This document shows positions 1 through 6,080 of a DNA stretch of 6,132 nt, one piece after another (position 1 is the first letter of the stretch; each line of letters starts with the position of its first letter). The position numbers were made by a program, and so were the translations under genes. Under the pieces are notes generated by a model. That model did not search any database. It was not told the origin of the DNA and saw only the letters and a list, made by a program, of their open reading frames with translations. The stretch is from Campylobacterota bacterium (GTDB lineage: Bacteria > Campylobacterota > Campylobacteria > Campylobacterales > Sulfurospirillaceae), in the NCBI GenBank assembly GCA_009930355.1, contig RZYK01000123.1:1-6132 (forward strand), given 5' to 3'.

Positions 1-993
1 AAAATCCACAAATCCAAAAATAAAAAATCCACCCAGCGTTGTAAAAAATCCAAAAAAGACCGTTTTGTTAAAACCTAGAGGCTTTTCATAATGCCCATGT
101 AAATAGTGGTGGAACATATAATCAATGGCTACAGTACTGATGGCACTTCCAAAAGCAAGCACAAAAAGCGAAATCTCATCCCAAACAAAAGAAAGCAGAA
201 TAAATGAGAGCATAACTGAGCTTGCAAGACTGAGCAAGGTGTTAAAAAGCAATCCAATATTTTTAATAAACAAAAGATATAAAAGCACTAAAAGAGCACT
301 CGAAACACAGACTAAAAGGGTGACATCACTTTTGATTTTTTGTGCATTTTCAACAAAATAAAAAGCAGGGCTAAAGAGTCTAATGTCATGAACGCCCTTA
401 ATGTTTTCGTGGACAAAATGGTAGAGCTCTTCATAGTTCTGCTGTGTCTGATTCGGATTGAGCTTAAAAATACTGAGGTAGCCAAAGTTGCCTAATGCTA
501 AATGAGCATTACGTATCAGGATGTTTTTGTTTTCAGGGGGTGCACTAAAATAACCCAGTGGATCATAGGGATCAATGGTGGTATAAAAAGGGTTGTGTAC
601 AATGCCCTCATAGAGTGTTTGGAGCGTGGTTGCAATTTCATTGGACGGCTTAGGTTGAAAGGTTTTGAGATAAAAAGCATTTTGGTGTTGGTATTCTAAG
701 CGTTTTGTATTGGGTAAAATATCGCTTTTAAGTTCTAAAAAAGAGGAGCGTGTGAGTTTTTCTTCAAGGGTTTTTATTCGCTCTAAAGAAGCTTTATCAA
801 AGCCTTCGCTGGCAATGAAAACTTCCGTTGTGTGGTTAAATTTTGCATACATATCTAAAAGCGTTTTACTCTGATTTTCAGGTAAAAAAGCACTCAGGTT
901 TGAAGAGAGATGAATGCGCTCTTTTAGGAGTAAAAACACCAAAAGTACTAAACAAAAGAGTACGATATTAAGGGATTTAATCCAAAATTTCAA
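1..993 (-). CDS. MMPL/RND-family exporter of the polyene cluster, N-terminal part (cut by window edge)
   Basis: Open frame of 331 codons running off the window; the family is usually about 750-800 residues, so less than half is seen. Membrane helix 1 is at residues 7-23, followed by a periplasmic domain at about 24-222, then helices at about 224-243, 247-270 and 273-292 and the start of another at 312-331. The stretch around 282-298 (SAISTVAIDYMFHHYLH) matches the conserved Gly/Ser-rich helix ending in DY-hydrophobic-HH seen in MMPL-type 'predicted exporters' (COG4258) of aryl polyene clusters. The start is TTG at 991-993: no ATG is available in this frame, and an AGGA lies 6 bases upstream (1000-1003), inside the end of the LolA-like gene, which it overlaps by 17 bases. 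Likely role (inference): inner-membrane export or extraction of the lipid-linked polyene, handing it to the LolA-like carrier. An adjacent in-frame TTG two codons upstream is a possible alternative start. Confidence 0.88.
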   Translation of the reverse strand, partial: MKFWIKSLNIVLFCLVLLVFLLLKERIHLSSNLSAFLPENQSKTLLDMYAKFNHTTEVFIASEGFDKASLERIKTLEEKLTRSSFLELKSDILPNTKRLEYQHQNAFYLKTFQPKPSNEIATTLQTLYEGIVHNPFYTTIDPYDPLGYFSAPPENKNILIRNAHLALGNFGYLSIFKLNPNQTQQNYEELYHFVHENIKGVHDIRLFSPAFYFVENAQKIKSDVTLLVCVSSALLVLLYLLFIKNIGLLFNTLLSLASSVMLSFILLSFVWDEISLFVLAFGSAISTVAIDYMFHHYLHGHYEKPLGFNKTVFFGFFTTLGGFFIFGFVDF

Positions 994-1465
994 TCTCAAT
1001 CCTATCTTTGTTTTTCATCTTTACATGTAAAGAGTGAAGACGCTTATCTTGATACGTAATGATGACCTCTTCAAGAACATGTGCTACTGCTTCTTTAGGA
1101 AGCAGTTTGGTCTGATTTTCTTGTGTGGTCGCATCAAAAAAACGCTCGAGTAAAAGGGAGTTTTGTTCGTGTACGGCTTTAATAATCATAAACAAATAGC
1201 TCAAAGAGGGCATTTGTTGGGCATCAACACTCCAAAATCCCTTGTCATCTTGAATGGAGAGTTTCTCTTCAAAGTAGGTCAAAACTTTACTCTCAGGTTT
1301 GACATACTCAATCATAATGGAGGCCTCATTAAAGGTAATAAAGCCTTCAAAGAAGATATCTTTATCAAGAGCGTAACTGTAGCGTCTCTCTTTAAACGAG
1401 GAAGATTCGTTTGCAAAAAGAGTGAGAGCAAAGTAAAAAAGGATAAAAAGAGATTTAAGAGTCAT
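977..1465 (-). CDS. LolA-like periplasmic outer-membrane lipoprotein carrier
   Basis: 162 residues. Residues 1-18 form a short signal peptide (Lys4, hydrophobic 5-17, likely cut after Ala18 in LFA/NE), so the product should be periplasmic. The mature part reads as a short LolA-type half-barrel: a GFITFNEASIMIEYVKPES stretch (41-59) resembles the LolA segment in which a Gly-x-Leu/Ile strand is followed by a positively read 'W/Y..P' strand, then alternating beta strands, and a C-terminal strand pair around 133-161. It is somewhat shorter than housekeeping LolA (about 200 residues), and similarity is fold-level only. Start ATG is preceded by GGCGAGG (1471-1477), 5 bases away, and the stop of the preceding gene is one base upstream. 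Sitting directly before the MMPL exporter is the usual arrangement in aryl polyene clusters, where a dedicated LolA is thought to shuttle the lipidated pigment across the periplasm. It should not be confused with the housekeeping lolA. Contains one TTACATGTAA palindrome. Confidence 0.75.
   Translation of the reverse strand: MTLKSLFILFYFALTLFANESSSFKERRYSYALDKDIFFEGFITFNEASIMIEYVKPESKVLTYFEEKLSIQDDKGFWSVDAQQMPSLSYLFMIIKAVHEQNSLLLERFFDATTQENQTKLLPKEAVAHVLEEVIITYQDKRLHSLHVKMKNKDRIEIEILD
1000..1003 (-). promoter_or_regulatory. Ribosome binding site for the TTG start of the exporter gene
   Basis: AGGA on the minus strand sits 6 bases before the TTG at 993, within the last codons of the LolA-like gene. 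It is the main support for this non-ATG start, together with the absence of any ATG in frame until Met48 of the product, which lies beyond membrane helix 1. Confidence 0.5.
1019..1032. repeat. Iterated palindrome TTACATGTAA, copy 1 (perfect over 14 bases)
   Basis: CTTTACATGTAAAG, a perfect 14-base inverted repeat inside the LolA-like gene, read as Ser-Leu-His-Val-Lys (about residues 145-149). Confidence 0.9.
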
Positions 1466-1466
1466 C

Positions 1467-2000
1467 TTAGCCTCGCCTTAAAAAGACAAAGTGGCGGTGT
1501 AAAAATTGCACAACTCCCCCTAAAATAAAGACCATATACCAACCAAACGAGGAGTAAATAATCCAATAAGCGTCGTTTTTAAGCAATAAAATCGTTACAT
1601 GTAAAAGGATGTTGATAAACGCCAAGCCAATCCAAAAGAGGGTGGAACGGTTAATATAATTCTCCTCTTTAGTGCTTAAAAGGCGTCTGTGTAGTTTTTT
1701 TGCGAAGTGTAAAATAATTGAGTCATTGTCGAAATAGCTCGCAATCAGAAAAAAGAGGAAGGCTAAAGAGATGAGTAAAGGGAGAAATTTGAGGACTAAA
1801 AAGTCATTAACCACAAATGCACCTATGGCGACTACGATGTAAAAAAAAGGAAAAATAAGCGTTTTTAGTTTTCGCTCTTTTAAGAGTAAAAGCCAAAGCA
1901 CTCCAAAGCCCCAAAGTCCTAAAGCGACGGTTTTGACGTTGAAATAGCTCAGTAAAATAACCACAATGGGAGCGTATAAGAATGAGAAAAGAATCTGCAT
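1467..2000 (-). CDS. COG4648-type six-helix integral membrane protein of the polyene cluster
   Basis: 177 residues, very hydrophobic. Six membrane helices can be drawn at about 4-20, 24-40, 46-64, 68-89, 119-138 and 147-166, with a basic cytoplasmic-type loop at about 97-118 (KKLHRRLL, then a Lys/Glu-rich stretch) and a basic tail (HRHFVFLRRG). The layout, with a Tyr-x-x-Arg-x-Thr stretch before helix 5 and an aromatic-rich helix 6, fits the uncharacterised COG4648 membrane proteins found in aryl polyene clusters; this is recognised by pattern and context, not by a search. The ATG overlaps the reductase stop by one base (TAATG), with GGTGAG close upstream (2004-2009), so coupled translation is likely. 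Biochemical function is unknown; its place next to the carrier and exporter suggests a membrane step in assembly or transfer of the product. Contains one TTACATGTAA palindrome in helix 5. Confidence 0.75.
   Translation of the reverse strand: MQILFSFLYAPIVVILLSYFNVKTVALGLWGFGVLWLLLLKERKLKTLIFPFFYIVVAIGAFVVNDFLVLKFLPLLISLAFLFFLIASYFDNDSIILHFAKKLHRRLLSTKEENYINRSTLFWIGLAFINILLHVTILLLKNDAYWIIYSSFGWYMVFILGGVVQFLHRHFVFLRRG
1595..1604. repeat. Iterated palindrome TTACATGTAA, copy 2
   Basis: Perfect 10-base palindrome inside the COG4648-type membrane protein gene, read as Leu-His-Val-Thr in helix 5 (about residues 133-136). Confidence 0.9.
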
Positions 2001-2689
2001 TATCTCACCATCCCGCCACTGATGTTAATCACTTCGCCATTGACATAGGTGGCTTTATCGCCTAAGAAAAAGATAACTTCAGCCACTTCTTCGGGTTTGC
2101 CTAAGCGTTTGCAAGGAATAATTTGGGTGATGGATTTATCCACATGTTCAATCATCTCCGATTCAATAACACCAGGCGCTACCGCATTGACACGAATGTT
2201 ATAGCGTCCAACTTCAACACATAAGGCTTTGGTAAAGGCGTTAATGCCCCCTTTACTGGCGGAGTAATTGACTTGTCCGCCATTGCCCACCAGCCCTGAG
2301 ATAGAAGAGACATTCACAATGGAACCCTCTTTGGCTTTTATCATCTGCGGTAAAATGGCTTTGGTGACATAAAATAGGCTGTTTAGATTGGCGTTTATGA
2401 CATCGCTCCATTCGCTCTCTTCCATAAAGAAGAAGAGTTTGTCACGGGTAATGCCTGCATTATTGACCAAAACGTTTACATGTAACGATTCAAAAGCCCG
2501 CTTTACCGCTTCTTGATTGGTTAAATCGCATTGAATGATTTCGCCCTTTGAAATGCTCTCAAGCAGAGTTTGCGCTTTTTCTTTTTGGGTGTTGTAGTGA
2601 ATGTAGACAAAGTATCCCTCTTGTGCAAAATAGCGCACAATGGCTTCACCAATGCACCCAGTCGCTCCTGTAACGAGGACTTTTTTCAT
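2000..2689 (-). CDS. fabG: 3-oxoacyl-ACP reductase (FabG-like SDR ketoreductase)
   Basis: 229 residues, the length of classical short-chain dehydrogenases (E. coli FabG is 244). It carries the NADP(H) Rossmann motif TGATGCIG (7-14), NNAG (76-79), and the active-site tetrad Asn101 (in NANLNS), Ser129 (in VSS), Tyr142 and Lys146 (YSASK), followed by the RVNAVAPGVIESEM segment (166-179). The role is NADPH-dependent reduction of the 3-oxo group on an ACP-bound chain. In this operon it is most likely the dedicated ketoreductase of polyene elongation (the ApeQ type) and not the housekeeping fatty-acid FabG, because it sits between ammonia-lyase and transport genes; sequence alone cannot separate the two. 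Start ATG overlaps the ammonia-lyase stop as ATGA, with a strong GAGGAG (2697-2702) 7 bases upstream. Contains one TTACATGTAA palindrome just before the NNAG strand. Confidence 0.93.
   Translation of the reverse strand: MKKVLVTGATGCIGEAIVRYFAQEGYFVYIHYNTQKEKAQTLLESISKGEIIQCDLTNQEAVKRAFESLHVNVLVNNAGITRDKLFFFMEESEWSDVINANLNSLFYVTKAILPQMIKAKEGSIVNVSSISGLVGNGGQVNYSASKGGINAFTKALCVEVGRYNIRVNAVAPGVIESEMIEHVDKSITQIIPCKRLGKPEEVAEVIFFLGDKATYVNGEVINISGGMVR
2476..2485. repeat. Iterated palindrome TTACATGTAA, copy 3
   Basis: Perfect 10-base palindrome inside the FabG-like gene, read as Leu-His-Val-Asn (residues 69-72), just before the conserved NNAG motif and in a position that is not conserved in the family. 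Confidence 0.9.
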
Positions 2690-4206
2690 GCAAAGACTCC
2701 TCGATGAAGCTTCTTTTGAACCTGCGCAATGTCCATATCCATGCGTCTATCTTCTATCAAGGCAGGCACTTTTTTACGAAGGGTCGTGTAGCTTTTCAGT
2801 AAGAAAGGGGAAACTTTTTCTTCTCCTCGAATATCGACTGCTTGTGCAAGTCCAATGAAAGCAATACTAAGCATTAATTCCAAAGGCTCCATCATCTTTT
2901 TAAAATCCAGTGCAGCGGTGGTTCCCATGCTCACTTTGTCTTGATTGAGTGATTCAGTAGGGCGTGAGTGAATGGAAGCGGCGGTGGTGTTTTTAATGAC
3001 ATCAGCACTGAGAGAACTGAGTGTAATTTGCATCGCTTTAAAACCGTGAAAATAAGGCTCTTGTGAGAGTTTAAGGTTTTCACCAATGCCCCGATTAAAT
3101 TTATGATCCACTAAAAGAGCAAACTCTTTATCGAGTAAATCGGCAAGGTTGGCGGCACAAATTTTAAGCGTGTCCATTGCATGAGCGACGTAGCCACCGT
3201 AAAAATTGCCTGAGGTGTAGATTTTTTGATTGACACCATCAATGAGTGGATTGTCATTGACCGAGTTTATCTCCTCTTCCACCCATTTTTTAGAAATGGC
3301 TAAATTATCACGAATGACCCCTAAGACTTGAGGCGCACAACGCATGGAGTAGGTATCTTGAATGTTGAGGTCATTGTCCTCAAAAAATTTGTCATACCTG
3401 TCATCTCTACCATGGGTGAGTTTTGAGCCTTCAATTTTGGCTTGAATATTAGAGGCACTTTGGATTTGTCCGCTAAAAGGTTTGGCCTCATGCACAAAGC
3501 TGTCCAGTGGCGTCGTATCACCCAGCAACACTTCAAACATGCCTGCGACAAAAGACTCCATACTTGAGAGGATGACCTCAAAACGCTCCAGCGCACATAG
3601 CGCAATGGCACTCATAATGGTCGTGCCATTCATAATCGCTAGCGCTTCTTTGGGTTTAAAAACATAAGGGGTAATGCCCAGCGTTTCATACACCACTTGT
3701 GTGCTTTGGATTTTACCCTCAAACCACACCTCTCTCTCACCCGCAATCACGGCGGCAATGTAGGAAAGGGGTGTCAAATCACCACTTGCTCCCACTGAGC
3801 CTAAAGAGGGAATCACAGGAATAATCTCTTTTTCCAGTAAAAGCTCCAAGCGCTCCAAAAGGGCATAGGAGATGCCCGATTTGCCTTTGGCAAGGGAGAT
3901 AAGACGGCATATAAGGGCGTAGCGAGAAGCCTGTATACTCAGCGATGCGCCTACACCACAACCGTGAAAACGGTATAGGTTTTGTTGGAGTATAGCACTC
4001 TGCTCATAGGTGAGGTAGTTTTTACCGCTTGCCCCATAACCTGTGGTAACGCCATAAATGGGTTTGCCCTTTTTAATTTCATTCATTAAAAAGGTATGAC
4101 CGAGCATAAACGCCTCTTGAAAAGCAGGCTCTTTAGAGATGCAAATCTGCGTCGCTTGTGTAATTTCTTCCAGTGAAATATAACGGTTGTTTAAGGTTAG
4201 TTTCAT
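2686..4206 (-). CDS. MIO-type aromatic amino acid ammonia-lyase (tyrosine/phenylalanine ammonia-lyase-like)
   Basis: 506 residues, the normal bacterial HAL/TAL length. Ala140-Ser141-Gly142 in GSVGASGDLTPLSY forms the MIO electrophile. Other family residues are Tyr51 in YGVTTGYG, Asn193 in NGT, YSMRCAPQVLG (286-296, Arg289), NDNPLID (317-323) and NQDKVSMG (421-428). The enzyme removes ammonia from an L-aromatic amino acid to give the trans-acrylate. Histidase is unlikely: no histidine-degradation genes are nearby, and from memory the histidase QEDHVSM segment has a Glu that is absent in the NQDKVSMG found here, which is more like TAL/PAL. The selectivity dyad is Phe80-His81, a mixed type. Context suggests it makes coumarate or cinnamate as starter for an aryl polyene or flexirubin-like pigment. 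The ATG at 4206 is preferred over an in-frame TTG at 4224: it forms an ATGA overlap with the acyltransferase stop and has GGAAAGAG 8 bases upstream, while the TTG has no ribosome site. Confidence 0.92.
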   Translation of the reverse strand: MKLTLNNRYISLEEITQATQICISKEPAFQEAFMLGHTFLMNEIKKGKPIYGVTTGYGASGKNYLTYEQSAILQQNLYRFHGCGVGASLSIQASRYALICRLISLAKGKSGISYALLERLELLLEKEIIPVIPSLGSVGASGDLTPLSYIAAVIAGEREVWFEGKIQSTQVVYETLGITPYVFKPKEALAIMNGTTIMSAIALCALERFEVILSSMESFVAGMFEVLLGDTTPLDSFVHEAKPFSGQIQSASNIQAKIEGSKLTHGRDDRYDKFFEDNDLNIQDTYSMRCAPQVLGVIRDNLAISKKWVEEEINSVNDNPLIDGVNQKIYTSGNFYGGYVAHAMDTLKICAANLADLLDKEFALLVDHKFNRGIGENLKLSQEPYFHGFKAMQITLSSLSADVIKNTTAASIHSRPTESLNQDKVSMGTTAALDFKKMMEPLELMLSIAFIGLAQAVDIRGEEKVSPFLLKSYTTLRKKVPALIEDRRMDMDIAQVQKKLHRGVFA

Positions 4207-5066
4207 GTTCTTTTCTCTTTCCAAAAATGATAAAAATTAAACCACTGTTTAGGGTAACGCCTTACTACGTCTGCTAAAAAATCAGCATAGTGTTGCATAG
4301 AGGTTTCAATTTCTTCGTTTTGATGATGGGTTTTATTCATGCTTAAGTTAATGCATTCTATACGATACGTACGGGCTTTTTCATAAATAACCACAAGGGC
4401 GATTAAAGGTTTTTGCGTTTTATAGGCAATGGCAAAAGGGTTTTGATTGAAAAGGGCAGGTTTGCCAAAAAAGAGGAGCTCTTTGGCATGTTTAGGTTCT
4501 GTCGCACGGTCTGCCATCATCGCAACGCTCTCATTTCTAAGCAGTGCAGAGGCGATTTCAAGTGAGACGCTTGAAGCTCCTTTGGAAAGGTCAATGATGT
4601 TCAAATTACTATTTTTAGTCTCTAAGGATTCTTCAATCGCTTTAATTTCCTCTAAGAGGGCTTCTTGCATAATGACATTCATTTTAAAGCCACTAAAACA
4701 GTTTCCAGCCGCTGCCCAACCCCCAAAATGAGATAAAAGTAGAATAGAGCCTTGTTGAACATTTCCTAAAAGAAGCTCTGGATTGTCCATGATAAAGGTG
4801 TAGCTTTGTGGTTCTACTTTGGAGATAAAGCGGTCACACATGGTAATGGCAAAGTGGCGTAAATGTTCATAATAACCCCACAGCGTAAAAGGCTCTCCAA
4901 TATGTGCATAGTACTCTTTAAGTGCTTCTTTGACGTTATGTGCAACTAAAAAATAAAAAAAAGTGACAGGGTACATGAGATAATAGATGAAGGTATACCC
5001 TAAGGTTTTGTAGAGATTAAAAACGAGCCGAATGCTCCAGCCACTTCCTCTTTGTTTTGTACTCAT
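4203..5066 (-). CDS. LpxL/HtrB-like lysophospholipid acyltransferase (COG4261 type)
   Basis: 287 residues. A hydrophobic N-terminal segment (about 22-42) would anchor it in the inner membrane. LpxL-like landmarks are visible: SHFGGW (112-117) with candidate catalytic His113, MMADRATEP (183-191), FFGKPALFNQNPFAIAYKT (199-217), and a C-terminal PKQWFNFYHFW (272-282), the usual end of this family. It probably transfers an acyl or polyene-acyl chain onto the glycolipid carrier; in aryl polyene clusters this domain is normally fused behind a family 2 glycosyltransferase, whereas here they are two genes. The residue five after His113 is Ala118, not the acid expected for HX4(D/E). The ATG at 5066 is chosen over an upstream in-frame TTG at 5141 because it makes an ATGA overlap with the glycosyltransferase stop, and the extra 25 residues (Cys/His/Arg-rich) look unlike an N-terminus. 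The ribosome site is weak (AAAAAAAGA), so coupling may matter. Confidence 0.87.
   Translation of the reverse strand: MSTKQRGSGWSIRLVFNLYKTLGYTFIYYLMYPVTFFYFLVAHNVKEALKEYYAHIGEPFTLWGYYEHLRHFAITMCDRFISKVEPQSYTFIMDNPELLLGNVQQGSILLLSHFGGWAAAGNCFSGFKMNVIMQEALLEEIKAIEESLETKNSNLNIIDLSKGASSVSLEIASALLRNESVAMMADRATEPKHAKELLFFGKPALFNQNPFAIAYKTQKPLIALVVIYEKARTYRIECINLSMNKTHHQNEEIETSMQHYADFLADVVRRYPKQWFNFYHFWKEKRT
4215..4222 (-). promoter_or_regulatory. Ribosome binding site deciding the ammonia-lyase start
   Basis: GGAAAGAG on the minus strand lies 8 bases before the ATG at 4206 and inside the end of the acyltransferase gene. It supports the 506-residue form starting MKLTLNN over the longer form from TTG at 4224, which would itself overlap this site. 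Confidence 0.6.
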
Positions 5067-5767
5067 CGGTATCTTTTTTTCAAGTAAAATTTGCGAGGCA
5101 AGAGTTTGACGTGTACCATAACAATGGCAGCGGTGTCCCAAAACTTTTTAAAATGGCTCACCCTCTCTTCAGGCTTAGGGTAATAGCACTCAACCACCAC
5201 TTCTTTAATGAGTCTTTTTTTCCATGCGTGTTTGACCAATACTTCCATCTCCCAATCAAAACGTTTGGTCTCAATCACCAAATCTAAAATGGACGTGGGG
5301 TAGAGACGAAAGCCTGAGAGTGAATCGGTAATGTGCTGTTCGGTGTCCCAACATGCCCAAAAATTGCTAAACCATCTGCCAAATTTTGAGCCATTGGGTA
5401 CATGGTTAATCTCAAAATTGCGTGCACCAATGATAATCTGATGCTCACCATCGCAGGCTTCTATGATTTTGGCAATTTCACTGGCTAAGTGTTGCCCATC
5501 GCCATCTAAGCTAATAAAATATTCAAAGCCTTTTTGTTGTGCCTCTTGTGCCCCTGTAATAATGGCGGCCCCTTTACCTTGATTGGCTTCATGGCGTAAG
5601 AGAGTGAGCTTTTCGTGGGGCGTGAGCAGTGACGCCACAGGTGTGCTTGAACCGTCATCGACGATAATAAGTTCATATCCATGAGAGAGGACATCTTGGG
5701 CTACGTTTTGGATGGTTAATGGGTTGTTGTAGGTGGGCACAACAACAATAATATCACTCTGTTTCAT
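5063..5767 (-). CDS. Family 2 glycosyltransferase (dolichyl-phosphate mannosyltransferase-like)
   Basis: 234 residues, one soluble GT-A domain. Motifs in order: VVVPTYNN (8-15), IIVDDGSS (34-41), NQGKGAAIITG (62-72), the metal-binding SLDGDGQH (86-93, Asp88-x-Asp90), DSLSGFRLYP (148-157) and FDWEMEVLVKHAWKKR (170-185). The last two are typical of the polyprenyl-phosphate or DPM1-like branch, which transfers one sugar from a nucleotide sugar to a lipid-type acceptor. No membrane helices are seen, so it should act at the cytoplasmic face. In proteobacterial aryl polyene clusters a GT2 domain is generally fused to the LpxL-like acyltransferase; here the stop overlaps the acyltransferase ATG as ATGA. 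The ATG start at 5765-5767 lies inside the end of the dehydratase gene (14-base overlap), has no clear ribosome site, and is probably reached by coupled translation. The C-terminus is basic (KFYLKKRYR), which might help membrane contact. Donor sugar and acceptor cannot be told from sequence. Confidence 0.9.
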   Translation of the reverse strand: MKQSDIIVVVPTYNNPLTIQNVAQDVLSHGYELIIVDDGSSTPVASLLTPHEKLTLLRHEANQGKGAAIITGAQEAQQKGFEYFISLDGDGQHLASEIAKIIEACDGEHQIIIGARNFEINHVPNGSKFGRWFSNFWACWDTEQHITDSLSGFRLYPTSILDLVIETKRFDWEMEVLVKHAWKKRLIKEVVVECYYPKPEERVSHFKKFWDTAAIVMVHVKLLPRKFYLKKRYR

Positions 5768-6080
5768 AGATGAGTTCAGCCACTTTCTCGTTAGAATTTT
5801 TGACGTTTATTTTCACCTTTTTTTCGTTACATGTAACATCAAAAAAGAGGGTTGTTTTAGGCAAAATGGGTTTTAAAAACTTCGCTTTTTGAATACGCCT
5901 AATCTTTACATGTAAAAGCGCTGCACTCATATCCAGTAAGACAAACCCTGGTAATAAAGGGTTGTTTGGAAAGTGTGCTTGAAAAATGGGATGATGGGCA
6001 TCGCTTAAGACAACACTTATGGGAGATGAGTCCAGTGTTATGGGCGTATAAAGATTGGTTAAAATCGTATTATCCTTCAC
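5754..6080 (-). CDS. Hot-dog 3-hydroxyacyl-ACP dehydratase (FabZ-like, ApeI type)
   Basis: 108 residues, a single short hot-dog domain (FabZ is about 140-150). The core is HHPIFQAHFPNNPLLPG (29-45), matching the FabZ/FabA consensus HP-x-F-x-x-HFP-x-x-P-x-x-PG. Candidate catalytic His36 is followed 14 residues later by Asp50, the spacing of the His-Glu pair in FabZ, with Asp as in FabA. The central helix (46-57) and the following strands (about 74-107) complete the fold. The expected reaction is removal of water from a 3-hydroxyacyl-ACP to give the trans-2-enoyl-ACP, needed once per polyene extension round. Small FabZ-like dehydratases are standard parts of aryl polyene clusters; a hot-dog thioesterase is a less likely alternative. 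Start is GTG at 6078-6080 with no clear ribosome site; no ATG exists upstream in frame before a stop at 6120-6122. Holds two TTACATGTAA palindromes only 69 bases apart. Confidence 0.85.
   Translation of the reverse strand: MKDNTILTNLYTPITLDSSPISVVLSDAHHPIFQAHFPNNPLLPGFVLLDMSAALLHVKIRRIQKAKFLKPILPKTTLFFDVTCNEKKVKINVKNSNEKVAELIYETE
5826..5837. repeat. Iterated palindrome TTACATGTAA, copy 4 (perfect over 12 bases)
   Basis: GTTACATGTAAC inside the dehydratase gene. Unlike the other copies it is read in a different frame, as Val-Thr-Cys-Asn (residues 82-85). Confidence 0.9.
5906..5915. repeat. Iterated palindrome TTACATGTAA, copy 5
   Basis: Perfect 10-base palindrome in the dehydratase gene, read as Leu-His-Val-Lys (residues 56-59), 69 bases upstream (on the coding strand) of copy 4. 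Confidence 0.9.

Noticed and set aside
125..699. Plus-strand open frames at 125-361 and 502-699
   Set aside because: They lie opposite the exporter gene, whose minus-strand frame is continuous for 331 codons with clear membrane helices; the plus-strand peptides have no recognisable features or ribosome sites.
1019..1032. Terminator or operator formed by the TTACATGTAA palindromes
   Set aside because: They sit inside genes, have no loop or U-run, and are too short for a stable hairpin; repeated intragenic placement does not fit a terminator.
1163..1528. Plus-strand open frame of 121 codons
   Set aside because: It is antisense to the LolA-like gene and the end of the membrane protein gene, and its peptide shows no family pattern.
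2640..3961. Other open frames within the ammonia-lyase and reductase genes (both strands)
   Set aside because: All overlap genes with intact catalytic motifs and are shadows in other frames, rich in Arg, Cys and Ser as expected for such reads.
2686..4206. Histidine ammonia-lyase of a histidine degradation operon (hutH)
   Set aside because: The MIO motif fits the whole family, but no hut genes are present, the neighbours are polyene genes, and the substrate loops are not of histidase type.
5067..5141. Longer acyltransferase N-terminus from TTG at 5141
   Set aside because: The extra 25 residues are the glycosyltransferase coding region read in another frame; ATG at 5066 makes the ATGA junction typical of this operon.
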